From assembly GCF_041260155.1 (NCBI RefSeq), contig NW_027248392.1, forward strand, positions 319,501 through 383,500: a stretch of DNA of 64,000 nt, in the 5' to 3' direction. Shown piece after piece: positions 12,838 through 23,969 of the stretch. The notes under the pieces were generated by a model that had not been told where the DNA came from, searched no databases, and was given only the letters and a program-made list of their open reading frames with translations. Source of the stretch: Ptychodera flava. Its lineage: Eukaryota > Hemichordata > Enteropneusta > Ptychoderidae. Each line of letters opens with the position of its first letter. Within the stretch, counting starts at the first letter, position 1. Position numbers and translations under genes: made by a program.

Positions 12838-13590
12838 GTGGTCAAGTCAGAGGGATCAGATGGAAGAGAAAGGACGTTACACAGAAATCTATTGCTGCCA
12901 TGTAGTTCCCTGCCAATACCATATCCAGAGCGACCAGTAAAACAAGTTCAGAGGGAGAAGAGCTTTGACGTGAGCAGACGTATAACTCGCACACAAAGGA
13001 GGGAGAAATATCAGGATGAAATGGATGAAACTGAGGACGAGGAAGAAGAAGAATTGTGGGAATTACAAGTTCCAAGACGAAGGCAGGATGTTAACTACCC
13101 CAAGAAATCGGAGGCAGAACAGGAATGTAAAAGGTCTCTACAGTCATCGAAGAACTCTCCCACAGCCATGGAAACTTCTAAAGATAGCATCACGGTCACT
13201 ACCTCTACTCCACAGAACAGTTCTGAAATGGAGGGCAGTCAGCATGACAACAGGCAAATTGAGGGTAGACCTATGACAGTAGAGCAGCCAGTCACAGAAG
13301 GTGAACAAGGGGAGTCACTTGGGGATGGCAATGAGGAAATTATTCAGGAAAAAGATCATGGCAACTTGTTGGAAGATGTTGAGGAGAATGGGGAAGAAGA
13401 GACAGTCAATAATAGACCTCTACCAAGGCGTTCACAGAGAGTGCGAAAACCTCCTGATAGGTTCACCTTGGCTCATGTTACAGAGGTTCCAAGGAACAAG
13501 GATGCTGATAGCAACTTACTGCCACAATTTCTTAGGATAATGGAAACTATGTTGAAGGGACAGAGAGAAGTTATTGTCAGAAAGTCATAA
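12838..13590 (+). pseudogene. pol C-terminal acidic tail
   Basis: About 250 residues rich in Glu, Asp, Arg and Lys follow integrase and end with RRSQRVRKPPDRF, a basic motif common at the C-terminus of Ty3/gypsy polyproteins that lack a chromodomain. A run of Glu lies near the middle. No enzymatic domain was seen; a role in target choice is only a guess. Confidence 0.7.
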
Positions 13591-13758
13591 CGGACATATC
13601 TACCTAGGAATGTTGCAAAAGAATGGATGAAGTAACTGATTTCATAACCTTGGGACAATTTGGATGAGAAATTTTTATATCATCATGTCACAGTCAGACG
13701 AGGTGGAGCTCTCGAAAGAAATGGGACAAGGCAAAGGTCGGGACGCCCTTTTATAAAC

Positions 13759-13767
13759 AGGGGAGGA
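13759..13767 (+). other. polypurine tract
   Basis: AGGGGAGGA directly abuts the TGT start of the right LTR at 13768. It is the expected plus-strand priming site. Confidence 0.8.
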
Positions 13768-15944
13768 TGTAGCAGTTTGATATTGTCACACTGTGGCTAG
13801 GGAGGGCGCCAGATATGCAGGGTCATACAGAGTGACCACTGGTGGCGCTATAACTGCCCTTCTGTGTGGATGGGAAACCCGCGACATTGAGAGTATAAAT
13901 AGGGAAAACAGGTGTTGCTCAGGGGAGTGTACCATGAGGTCCGCACTGGATAGGAGCTGTGGAGACTGAGTTGCTGAGATGAATTGGAATTAGTGACTTT
14001 GTACAGTTTTTGGCCACCTCAGAAGTAAGTGTGTCATCGTATTCGGACTATGCCAATTCAGGGAACATTTTTGAAGACTTGTTGGGGATAGAATATGTAC
14101 CAAATGGAGTGACTTTTATCCAGAAAATTTGTGCATGCAGTTAGCTGGTATGGCGACGCCCATGAAGCTCTACAGTTGTAGTTGATACAGAGCTGTGCAT
14201 GTACAAGTTGCAGTCTTCCTGTTACCAACCCAGAGTGATGTGGCGAGTCCTGTGTAGCAAGCCAAGGTGTGAGTAACTCTGTATATCCGTATTTCACTAT
14301 TAGTAGCAAGATTCAAAGTGAGCAGACAGAATTGGAGGATAATTCCTTGGTGTAGCTTGAATGACCAGTTCGTGTGTTGGCCATGTGTTAGTGTGGGGAA
14401 TTTCCACGTGTACACTGTGCTAGCAAGCTTCAATTCATTACCCAGCCTTGATGTGTGAGTGAATGGTTGAAGAAGTTTCTGTGCAATATCCCAGATATAC
14501 TCGCATACCGGAAGAGTGGTTGGAGACATTTCTTGCGTGATACCCCAGGTTCTACGCGCGTATTCTGAAATATGTACTCTAGCTTGTCGCTAAATTATCT
14601 ACCCCTGAAGTATGTGCTGATAGCCGAGACGGAGATATCCCTTCTTTGAATTAATTAGATAGGACTTTGTTTATGAGTTATGTAATTATTCAACTATTAT
14701 TTGGCTAATTAGTACTTTAAATACTTGTATACTATGTTACTAAGTTTTGGATAATATAGTATTATATAGGTTTGAATATATTATTCGATACTGGTTTTTC
14801 CCAATATTTATTCAAATTCACTATATGTAAATGAATTGAATTGATTAATTGTATATGAATTGAATAACGTAACTGTATATTACTTGAATAGTCGATACTT
14901 AGTTTGAATGGGGTGTTAATTACTAGTTACCCTTTTGTTGTGTAATTTTTCTGAACATTTGAATAATTGATAATGAGTTGAAGATATTATTCATCATTGG
15001 GTTTTGATTATGTGAATGTTTAAAATTTGATATTCAACTCTTGTAACATTTACCATTGATACGTGGTTGATTTTGTAAGTTACGACACAAACTCTTGCAA
15101 TATTTACCAGAGGTTAGAATTTAACTTTACTAGTTGATACCCCATTTCTGGGATTAGTTATTGATTTTTCGTATTGAGAGTTCTGTTATGAGTAATTAGA
15201 TTATATTTGGATACATTTAATTTACTCATCGATTTCTAAATTATTGGAATATTCATTGGTTGTTATTATCAAAGGTACATTGAATTTATTACCTGTATGA
15301 GATATTTCTCTTTGGTAATTAGACTTTATTTTTGTACACTTGGCAAATTATGCGTGGTCCATTTATACACTCTAGTTGCGTTATCGTACCTAATCGCTCT
15401 AGAATCCATCTTTGATCAGTGCCACATTTGTAGTCCATACGTATATTGAATTGACATCAGTCTGAATTGTCCTAGTCACAACGTTGTTCGACTCCAGTGC
15501 GGGGCTCAATATTTGAGTTATATGCTAGTGTGTATTGACATGTTGTTGTAGGTTACTTAACAAATTTTGGTGTATATTACAGTCTGTGGCAACAAATTTA
15601 GATTTACTCTACGGATAAATCTTTTCGCTAGTTAGAGTTGCATATAACGGCTGTAGTAGTGTGTAGTAACTTGTAGTTGTTGAGACCTCCTATAGTATTT
15701 GTATATGCCTTTAGTAATTTGTACATTGATTTGTATTGCGCAATTCCTTAATAGATTACTTTCTATAATTTATATTTCTTGGTCTGTGTCCTCTGTTCTC
15801 ACCCCTGTTCAGTCTCACTCTGTGGACATATAACCGGTATACATCAACAATTGAGTCCAAGACCATTTGCCCCAGAGAACGAAAAATTACTTCTTTATGT
15901 GATTCATGCTTGTGTCGAGTTAGTCTTACAAGAAATTGGTTACA
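13768..15944 (+). repeat. 3' LTR
   Basis: Starts TGTAGCAG and ends GGTTACA. It is nearly identical to 5158-7332, including the TATA box at 13894-13901. It is followed by AACATGG, the copy of the left flank. Confidence 0.95.
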
Positions 15945-17400
15945 AACATGGTATACAAAGTTGTTGACTCTCGTTTTATTTTGTTTACGGTTTATTTTTT
16001 GCGCAAGTCAAATCATGACATGGTCCTAAAACTAATATTGTGATCGGCGTTTTGTCTGTAGGGATGAAAATAAACACTGATTTTTCTAGTAACGTTACTT
16101 TTCATCATTCAAACCGGGCTTGTTAGTTTTGAGAAAAAAAAAATTGCTAAATCTATAATTATCTATTTTTATCTGCGTTTTGTTCGTTATTTTTGATTAA
16201 AAAAGAGAGTAATATTGTTTACATATTTCACGTACCGTTCACTGGTTTAATTATTAAATTTTCATGACATGTTAAGACAAATATGTCCCCTTCCGGAGCA
16301 AGTTAAAATTTCCCCTGCCCTCTAAAAATTGCTCCAGGAATATCGAATAGCTCCTTTTGCCTGCACCTGAGCCAAAACGTTCTCAAGGGATCGCTTTACG
16401 CATTTTGTTGGACACGATTGGCTGCCATGTTTGAATGAGTTGCATTCGATGTTACGGCAAGCACGAAGGAGGTCATAAGTCACAAGCAGCTAGTAATGTC
16501 AGAATGATTTTTAAGCAGTGTGTTTTTGTCAATGATACGAACACAACATTGTGTTATAATGTGGTTTCACAAGTAATAACTCCTAATCAACTCATTTCTT
16601 TTGAATAATAATTTTTGTAGCTATAGATATATTTATCTTGCATTACAAGCTCCATAGCGATAGAACAGATGCCTACGCGTACCGGTAACCTAGACTGTTA
16701 TATTTAAGCGCAGGCAGGGGTTTGCATTAAAGTGGCGTTCCATTTTAATGCACTGAACACCTCACATTGTTTGTATGAAGACATGAAAGACTTTTGGATA
16801 AGGATATTGGCTATGGATAACTGACAGGTTTATCTTATTCCTCCTATCAAAATGAAAGTTTATCACATTTTAAACCTTCAAACACCGGTCTTATTCTCAA
16901 CGGCAAAGTTCTCAACTTCAATGCATTTTGTTTTCTCTCCTACCAGTTGTATGTAGTTCTTTATCCCTTTAATAATTGCCACGTAATTTTAAGTAACGGA
17001 TATTCAACATTGCTTTACTCAAAACGATTTTATAAGAAACAACATGAGCTGTCACAGTAAGAACTTCATATATATCTTGTAGCGTGCAAACAATGCTCAT
17101 AATAACATATTGGTGAGAATTAGACATCTATGGTTCAATAATCATCTTTCAACAACAGGCCACAAAAAGACACCCCTGTAGCCACTCATTATAATACCGA
17201 CCACCACGACATCAGTGATATTACAATTACTGCAATAATACAAGTCAATGATGATAAGTTCCGGAAACAAATATAATCTCTGTACAACAAGAAACGAAAT
17301 ACACTTTCACCCGTTGGCTTGAGCATCCGAATAAAATTCAATTAAGTTTTCATAGCGTCCCTCTGTCCATCTCCCGACAGCTTAAATAGCACTCACCGCG
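15945..17400. repeat. host tandem duplication, left copy, 3' part
   Basis: This flank resumes the left duplication copy. Segments near 15957-16070, 16577-16620, 16672-16800 and 16860-16990 match, in the same order, 20860-20935, 20938-20985, 20990-21110 and 21270-21420. One shared landmark is AAAGTGGC(G/A)TTCCATT. Relative to the right copy there is about 500 bp of extra sequence at 16075-16575. No coding region was recognised. Confidence 0.65.
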
Positions 17401-17639
17401 TATCCGCACACTACATTCCAAATTCCGTGTAGCGCAGGGTTTTTTATTACTTACATGTGTATTTAGAGCATTTATTGATCAATACACTGTCTGCATTTTT
17501 AGTTTTTCAGAGACCTTAGAAGCTCCAGTTTTGGAGCGAAACGCTCTGTTGCAAATTCATTAAAATGCGTTCGGACCAAACAACCCGGTGTTGTAGCATG
17601 CTTCAATCAAGTTTACTTGTCTCATCTCACACTAATCTT

Positions 17640-17960
17640 CAGTACTTAATAACATAATTCAATGACTTTTAGACAATTTCTTATCGGTTCTATGTCATCT
17701 TGAAAATTCTTCTCGACCATTGTATAAATATATGTGCGAAGAATTTATCGGGACAGTGAATGGTTTAAGATGTAATCCCGTGATTTAATCAAGAAGAAGC
17801 TGAATTTTAGATCGAACAAGGTTAATAAACTTGTATATGCTAAACAGTTGATGGTAACTTTCAAGTAAAGAGTAACAAGGGACATTTAAACAGTAACGTG
17901 GACTTAGGAACTACGAGCAATAGCATATGGCAATGTGGTTCAACACAAGTCAAGTACCTT
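17640..17960. repeat. host tandem duplication, right copy, 5' part
   Basis: Sequence up to 17960 (CAATGTGGTTCAACACAAG) matches the left copy around 4930-4960 and resumes at 20675 after the CACTG element. The boundary between the two copies could not be fixed by eye. Confidence 0.55.
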
Positions 17961-18727
17961 CACTGTAAAAATAGCGGACGCTAGACGCGTCTTTACGCGT
18001 TCAAAATGTACACGTCGGTGTTCAAATTTGAACGGCTAGTGTTCATATTGTTAACACTAGTGTTCATATTATTAACAATGATGTTCTAAACCTGAACACG
18101 TAGTGTTAACAACTATCTCCTTTAAGTGTTCAAAAACTCAGCATCACAGAAATTTTACAATACTGTGAAACAATTAACAATCTTTTGTGTTTTTTTCTTT
18201 ACAATGGCTATATTAACTTTACTACTGCCTCGCTGTCCGGCATACGTACACGGATTTCGGTGTAACGAATTTCACAATAAGTGGAAAATATTTCCGGTCT
18301 ACAATTGCTGAAAGCATGTTTTTTCTAAAAAAGGAAGTATAAAAAATAATTTTACACGTTTATTACGGGTTGAAATTTTGAAATTTTGAAAAGAAAATCA
18401 AAAAACCACCATGAACGTTTTAATTTTAACATCGGCGTGCAAGAGGCGTTCTACTTCTTAACACTTGGTGTTCAAGTTTGGTGCCTTTTCTTATCCCATG
18501 ATGCATCAAAACGGAAGTTTGCGACATTTTTTTGTAAGCGCACGCTGAAGTCGTGATCGTGCGAAAGCAAGACCAGAAAGGGTAAGTTTTCTCTCCAAAA
18601 TATTAAAAGGTATTGGATTTTGAAGCATTTGTATTATTATCCTTTGAAATTAATTGTATTGTAGTTTGAAAAAGCTTAACTACGTGAAGAAACCTTTATT
18701 TCTTTCAGTGGCTGGTGGACCATACAC

Positions 18728-18862
18728 TAGCTGTGAATACGCAGCACTGTGTTTTGGGCCATGGGGTATCGATCGCACTTGGGTCAAGGGTCATCACTGG
18801 AGCGATTACCCTTGACCCGAGCGCGATCGATATGCCACATTACCGCTGCGTAATCACAGCTA
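18728..18862. repeat. 135-bp imperfect palindrome
   Basis: The left arm TAGCTGTGAATACGCAGCA pairs with the right-arm end GCTGCGTAATCACAGCTA, and the pairing continues inward (GGGTCAAGGGT with ACCCTTGACCC) to a centre near 18795. It lies inside the CACTG element and may be a small MITE or a structured subdomain. Confidence 0.8.
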
Positions 18863-19123
18863 ACACATGTCTTTTAGTAACCACATTCGCATGTAAATTT
18901 AAAACTTTAGTTAAACATCGAAGAATATTGTTTTAGCATATGAGAGTTGGCTTTGCTTTTACTTTTCATCACTTAATGACACGAAGAAGCCAATATGTTG
19001 TAACATTGACGAAAAGAGGCACTGTATACAAAAGTCACCCCTTTTCCTTAACCTGATAAGGCCAAATTGTCTTTCATTTGAAGTCTCATGTCGCCATATT
19101 ATCTATTGTTGCATTATTTTCAG

Positions 19124-19271
19124 GATGTGAAAAGTTGGATGAACGTGAAATCGAAGAGTTATTACAGAAGCTATTGGTACAGAAATTGAAGAATATGAGT
19201 GTACAGATAGCTGTCTGGAAACAAGCTTTAGAACCTCAGTTCATCTCTGATGTAGATTTGAACTTTCGAGG
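19124..19271 (+). other. exon-like segment inside CACTG element (possible captured host exon)
   Basis: After an acceptor-like TTATTTTCAG at 19114-19123 an open frame reads about 49 codons: CEKLDEREIEELLQKLLVQK, then charged, helix-prone sequence to DVDLNFRG, just before GTTAGT. A donor-like GGTAAGT at 18591-18597 and an acceptor TTTCTTTCAG ending at 18708 lie upstream on the same strand. The protein is not recognised. The layout suggests a fragment of a spliced host gene carried by the transposon, but the donor at 19272 is weak. Confidence 0.35.
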
Positions 19272-19336
19272 GTTAGTAACTGAATTGATAAGTTTCTGTA
19301 TTTTTGTTCTGAATTTATCTGAGCTATGTCCAGAAC

Positions 19337-19606
19337 GCTATGATTAACTAAATGTTACTGGAGAATAAGCTTTCAAATACTTGTAGTCTCCCTTATCAGA
19401 TGCAATGGTGGAATGAAGAATTAAAGCAGAAAGCCACAGAAAATTCACAGTGAAAAATGTACACTCTAAATTTCGGAATTTTCTGAAATTTCCACTCTGA
19501 ATTTTCTGTCGCTTTCTGCTTCAAATCTTCATTGCACCCTGGCATCTGATGAAGGAGACTTCACGTCTTTGAAGGCTTATGCCAGTAACATTTAGTTGAT
19601 CATAGC
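19337..19606. repeat. 270-bp imperfect palindrome (MITE-like)
   Basis: The left arm from 19337 (GCTATGATTAACTAAATGTT) pairs with the right arm ending at 19606 (AACATTTAGTTGATCATAGC). Pairing goes on for about 115 bp per arm, through CAGATGC and AGCAGAAAGC to the CAGAAAATTC centre flank. Almost the whole segment could fold as one hairpin. It could be a foldback MITE nested in the CACTG element. Confidence 0.85.
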
Positions 19607-20121
19607 CTGCTACCAAATCTTTGATTATTTTGTATTTTAGATCAAGACGTCTTTTGTTCTCGGTTTGTGATTTTAGCTTTTAGCTTTGCTGTTAAGGACG
19701 TACACCTTATATCATAGGTGAATGTGTGACATCATCCTCAAATGTTTACATCCCAAGCGTTTTCTTCAAAACGGCCAGTATGATTCATTTAATATTTGGA
19801 GTACAGGTTTCCGGGGATTTTCCTAATCATATATGTACAAGTTATGATGAAATACACAAAATTGTATTTTTGAGACATTAAAGACATTCAGACATTTTTA
19901 AGACATAAGGAATTATCAAAATGTGATATATTCAAGTAAGCCAAATTTTTAGCTTTTTCAAACAGATGTTTTCGTACGTTTTTGCAAGTATGAACACATA
20001 ACGTAATCCACAATAAGTAAAACCTGTTTTGTCACTACTTTGTTCATATTGTTTGAAAACGATCTACAGTGTTTATGGGGATTTTCTTTTGTTTATGTTT
20101 TGATAGGAAGGTGTTAATTAG

Positions 20122-20191
20122 CGTTGGCGTTTTCCTCTGGCAAACTTTACAAAGTGACCATATGGCCATTTTTCAGAGGAAAACACCAACG
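20122..20191. repeat. short inverted repeat
   Basis: CGTTGGCGTTTTCCTCTG at 20122-20139 pairs with CAGAGGAAAACACCAACG at 20174-20191 with one mismatch, around a 34-bp loop. It is inside the CACTG element. Confidence 0.8.
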
Positions 20192-20674
20192 GTGTTTATG
20201 TGCCCAATTGACACTAAATAATTGTATTTTACTAAAGGAATTTTTGTGTATTTCTAAATAAAATAATTCTAATGAATATAAGTGGTCTGTTTTGTTATTT
20301 CAAGGCTTGAACACCCCATGAACGAGCAAAATTAAAGGTGTTCAACAAGTGCATATCATGTGTTCTAACCTTTAACACACTTATCGTTGAACGGCGTCCA
20401 TGCGTTCAAAAAGTGTTACAGCCCTTTGAACGCGTAAATGCGTTCAATTTTTTGAACGCATTTCATGTGCAACGTGTGTTCAGATATGGAACACATGGTG
20501 TTCAATATAATGTCTGATGAACACCAAGTGTTAAAAATCTGCACACGTGTGTTAAAAAATTGAACATTGGTTGAACACGAAGTGTTAAATTTCTGAACGT
20601 CTAGACGTGTTCAAAAAGTGTTACAAAAAGGCGTTTAATTGGTGTTCTATCCTTTAACACTTAACTTTACAGTG

Positions 20675-21720
20675 TTGATAGCGGCTGTTTCGACCTGAAG
20701 TTGTTGGAGGGGGAACGGACTTTGACCATTCTTCAGGGATGGTGTGTTTGTTTTTGTTTGCTTTGATAAATTTCGTATTGGGTGTCGTTTATGTCGAACT
20801 TCTCTTCACAGTTGCACTTTCCAGCCATTCAGGTGACAAATTTAGTACATAGAATAGAGTCGTTGTGTTTTACTGTTATATTTTAGCGCCTGTGAAATCA
20901 TGGCATACTCCTGACACTCATATTGTGGTCCATAATAAACTCCAAACTAATCGTTCCTTTTGAAGAATGATCTTTGTTGGGTTTGATGTTTGCGTACCGC
21001 TAAGCATGGCTCTTATATTAACGCGTGGGCCGGAGTTTGCAATAAATCAAAGTGGCATTCCATTGTAATACACGAATAAGCTGATCACCCGACATTGCTT
21101 GCTTTATAATACAGTTTTACTAAAAGCAAACGATCTCAGTTCAAATGCTTTGAAGTTTATGTTGTATTAAGTACTCTTTTCGGTAAAGTTTTATTGTGTA
21201 TTATAAAATAATCTTTCTTAAAATCGGTAGATACGTAGGAATGCAGAGAGTTTGACCCTGTCTACCTTAAGCTTGACATACAATCTTCAAAATGCCAACG
21301 TTACTGCGGTCAAAGTTCTCAGCTTTTAAATGCATGTTTTTATCTGACGAACCTAGTAACTTGTAGTTGTTCATTCCTTTTTCTTTATGACGAGGTAGTT
21401 TCAAGAAATGGATATCTGACTTGGTTTATTACCGTGAAAAGTAGTAGTAGTACATTTCACAAGTCATAACAGGCAAATACAAAATTTACATTTCAGTGGT
21501 AATGTGGAGCCAGAAAATATAGCTGTTCGCTAGTCGAGCCTGACATTATTTAATGATTTATAACAACACGTGTGGACAAGCTTAATTTACTTCATAAGAA
21601 AGAGCCCCGAAGAGTGGCAAAAGTCTTGTGAAAGTTCGAGGGTATAAATATTTGTCCCAAGGCGCATTCTGCGGGTCAATGTACACTTTGCTATCGGTAC
21701 AGGTATTCAATGAACGCTGT
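20675..21720. repeat. host tandem duplication, right copy, 3' part
   Basis: It resumes the right copy after the CACTG element (TTGATAGCGGCTGTTTCGAC) and matches 4960-5060 and 15957-16990 in order. Divergence is high, so the duplication is old relative to both insertions. Confidence 0.65.
21643..21650 (+). promoter_or_regulatory. candidate host TATA box
   Basis: TATAAATA follows a GC-richer stretch and would place a start site near 21675. A weaker equivalent, TTAAATAG, occurs near 17382 in the duplicate. A Harbinger-like element sits 120 bp downstream, and a signal-peptide-like exon lies at 23887. Linking these into one gene is inference. Confidence 0.4.
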
Positions 21721-21771
21721 GGAAAATCGACGACACGTAGCTGAGTTTCCGTCAAGAATTGTTTTTCTTTA

Positions 21772-23200
21772 GGGACTGGACATAAATTACAGGGGAGGTG
21801 GGCCGGTGTTTTTCAAAAAACCGCTGCGTCAAAAATAGTAACCCTTCAAAAGTTCATGCACAAAAATTAGTGACCCTCCCCATTATCCGTGCATGGAAAT
21901 AAGTGACCCTCCCCTGTTACTCAGTACCCCCCCACCAACAAGCCCGCAATGTGTTCATTGACTTGCTATACTTTTTAAGTCGCCCTACCGAAAGGAAGGC
22001 AAAATGTGGCCGATATAACGCGTTGTCAAAAAAAAATCAAATCATATGTGTGTGATAATTCATGTAAATGTACTTTGCTTGAAGTGGCAGGTAAAAAGTA
22101 CATGCCTGTACAAAAAATGTAATTTTTAGATTTAATCAATAATGTTAATTCCACTATACATGGTAGTCAACTATAAGAAAACTACGAATGTGTATTTTCC
22201 AGTATAAAACTAGCAATATCTGTTCATCTATTGATGTTTAATAACCGATATAGATATACTTGATTAACATGGGTACACTTGATTATTGGTATAAATGTTC
22301 ATGATTAGACTAGAGTGGTTTCAAGTCAATTGGTTTGCAAGAAATTTGATTTAGGAATTTCACCGAAATGTTGATTCATTATACATGGCAGTCTATTATG
22401 AAACCGTATTAACATTTTTTCCAATACAAGAATAGGAAAATCTGTGCATTTATGTACACTTGATTATTTGTATTAATGTTCAAAGTTAGACTATAGTGGT
22501 TTCAAGTCAAGGGTTGTGCAACAAACTTGATTTTGGAATTTCACCGAAATGTTGATTCACAATACATTGTAGGCTATGAGGAAACTACAAATAACTCATA
22601 GGTTATCTGATCCTAAAGTGTCATTCAAAAGTTGTTCGACCCGAAGCTTCCAGTTGTTATTGATGACACTATGCACTATTCTGAATAATTTGTATTCTGT
22701 CAATGTCCTCAAAAAAAAATTAAAAAAATGTACTTACAGCGACATGAACTTTTGACACCAACCTACACCCAATGTATTGTCAATGGGAGAATGATGTCAA
22801 ATAAGTGATCTCCCAAATTGTTATTGAGAGAGTCATTATAGGGGGCAGTTATGTACAATAGAGGAGTTGAATAAGTAGAAATCATGACAACTGAAATCAA
22901 AGTGGCTGCTTGGATCATCAATACATTGTTTATTATACCTGAAATTTGCGCACGAAGGGCGCGCCAAAAATTGAAAGGACAGAGAATGAAAGTGCCTGGA
23001 GGTAGTTTTTCTTTTTTCAGTATTCCATATTCTTCAATACGTGCGTACGCAATTTCAGCTTTGATGCATGAAAAAAGGTGACCCTCCCCCATAGGCTTGC
23101 ACAAAATTTTATGACCCTTCAAAAATGCTTGCGCGAAAAATGGCGACTCACCCCAAAAAAACACCGGCCCACCCTCCCCCTGTAATTTATGTCCAGTCCC
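21772..23200. mobile_element. non-autonomous Harbinger-like element, TTA duplication
   Basis: The left end GGGACTGGACATAAATTACA is repeated inverted at the right end TGTAATTTATGTCCAGTCCC. The terminal inverted repeat continues for about 43 bp (G-rich, then GGGCCGGTGTTTTT) with small indels. TTA flanks both sides (21769-21771, 23201-23203), the typical 3-bp target duplication of PIF/Harbinger elements. No transposase is present. The interior contains pairs of GTGACCCTCCCC text near each end and a tandem repeat at 22130-22600. Superfamily is inferred from duplication length and ends. Confidence 0.8.
22130..22600. repeat. tandem repeat of about 180 bp inside the Harbinger-like element
   Basis: Two full units and a partial one share ATGTTGATTCA(T/C)(T/A)ATACAT, GTACACTTGATTATT and AGTGGTTTCAAGTCAA in the same order, spaced about 180 bp apart. 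Confidence 0.75.
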
Positions 23201-23886
23201 TTATAAGTTGAAAGCATCGACCGATGTGTTGCGCTGTTCAATATAGCAAAGTAATGGACAACAAGAAGTAAAGATCGACGAAATGAGGCTTGTGACGAAG
23301 ACGATACTGAGTAGCAACCGCGATAGCTTTGGCCGAGGTCAAGTTCAGCAAAATGCTTCCCTGCTATCGGACACACGCTCAGCGTGGCCGATTTCGAATT
23401 CAATGCTTGAGTCGATCTTCGTTTTCGAGCACAAAGATATCATCTAGGCTTACCACGTGCTGTTGAAAAACGCACTTGTAATCTTACGTCTCTGTGCGAG
23501 GGAGTCAATCTATGAAAAACAGTTCCAATTCAGAAATGTTTCTAAAAAGAAGGGACGGAAAAAGAAACAATTACTTACCAGAAACGTTGATAAAATTTTA
23601 AGAAGGGGAAAATTACACACCGTATATATTTTCACAGCATATGCTTTTGTAATAGACGCATTTCTCATCGAAATAAACTTTTAAAACATCACTCTAGAAT
23701 GAAATGTATGCAATTTAGTATACATTTCAGGTACAGGTCAATGGTGTATCATTATGTAATAATGTCTAAAACGTGAAATTATAGGAAGAATGCGGATCAA
23801 TGCCTCTACCACAGAGAAAAATCCAAACACATTCTCTCTTAGTTTGTATCATGTCATAAAAGTCACTCTTTCCTTCATTTCCACAG

Positions 23887-23967
23887 ATTGCTTCCTTGTT
23901 GGTACTATGCAGTTTCCAAGTATATTATCAATTATTTTAGTTGCAGTTGCCTACATCTCTAGACCAG
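23887..23967 (+). CDS. candidate host exon encoding a signal peptide
   Basis: An 81-nt segment is bounded by an acceptor (CATTTCCACAG ending at 23886) and a donor (CCAG then GTATGT at 23968). An ATG at 23907 opens MQFPSILSIILVAVAYISRP in phase 1, with the hydrophobic core and short polar tail of a secretory signal peptide. This is the usual shape of a first coding exon of a secreted protein with a separate 5' UTR exon upstream, possibly starting near 21675. No following exon could be recognised, so the product is unknown. Confidence 0.45.
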
Positions 23968-23969
23968 GT

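Larger units (their letters stand above)
5158..15944 (+). mobile_element. Ty3/gypsy LTR retrotransposon, near full length
   Basis: The element is 10.8 kb: two LTRs of about 2.18 kb, a tRNA primer site, gag, protease, reverse transcriptase, RNase H and integrase in Ty3/gypsy order, an acidic C-terminal tail, and a polypurine tract abutting the right LTR. No envelope gene or chromodomain was seen. The LTRs are almost identical apart from scattered substitutions and one-base length differences, so the insertion is young. All parts are present but the pol region is broken, with about half a dozen interruptions. It sits inside the left copy of a host tandem duplication and is flanked by a direct repeat starting AACATGG. 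Confidence 0.95.
17961..20674. mobile_element. non-autonomous CACTG-ended DNA transposon (EnSpm/CACTA-like)
   Basis: The element starts CACTGTAAA and ends TTTACAGTG, a 9-bp perfect terminal inverted repeat. Comparison with the uninterrupted duplicate at about 4960 shows the insertion point and a 2-bp TT duplication. CACT(A/G) ends with a 2-3 bp duplication are the hallmark of CACTA/EnSpm transposons. Both ends are packed with variants of GTGTTCA and GTGTTAA in both orientations (17985-18135 and 20300-20670), like the subterminal protein-binding repeats of that superfamily. There is no transposase. The interior holds two long palindromes, a third smaller one, and an exon-like piece. EnSpm assignment is inference from ends only. 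Confidence 0.75.
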
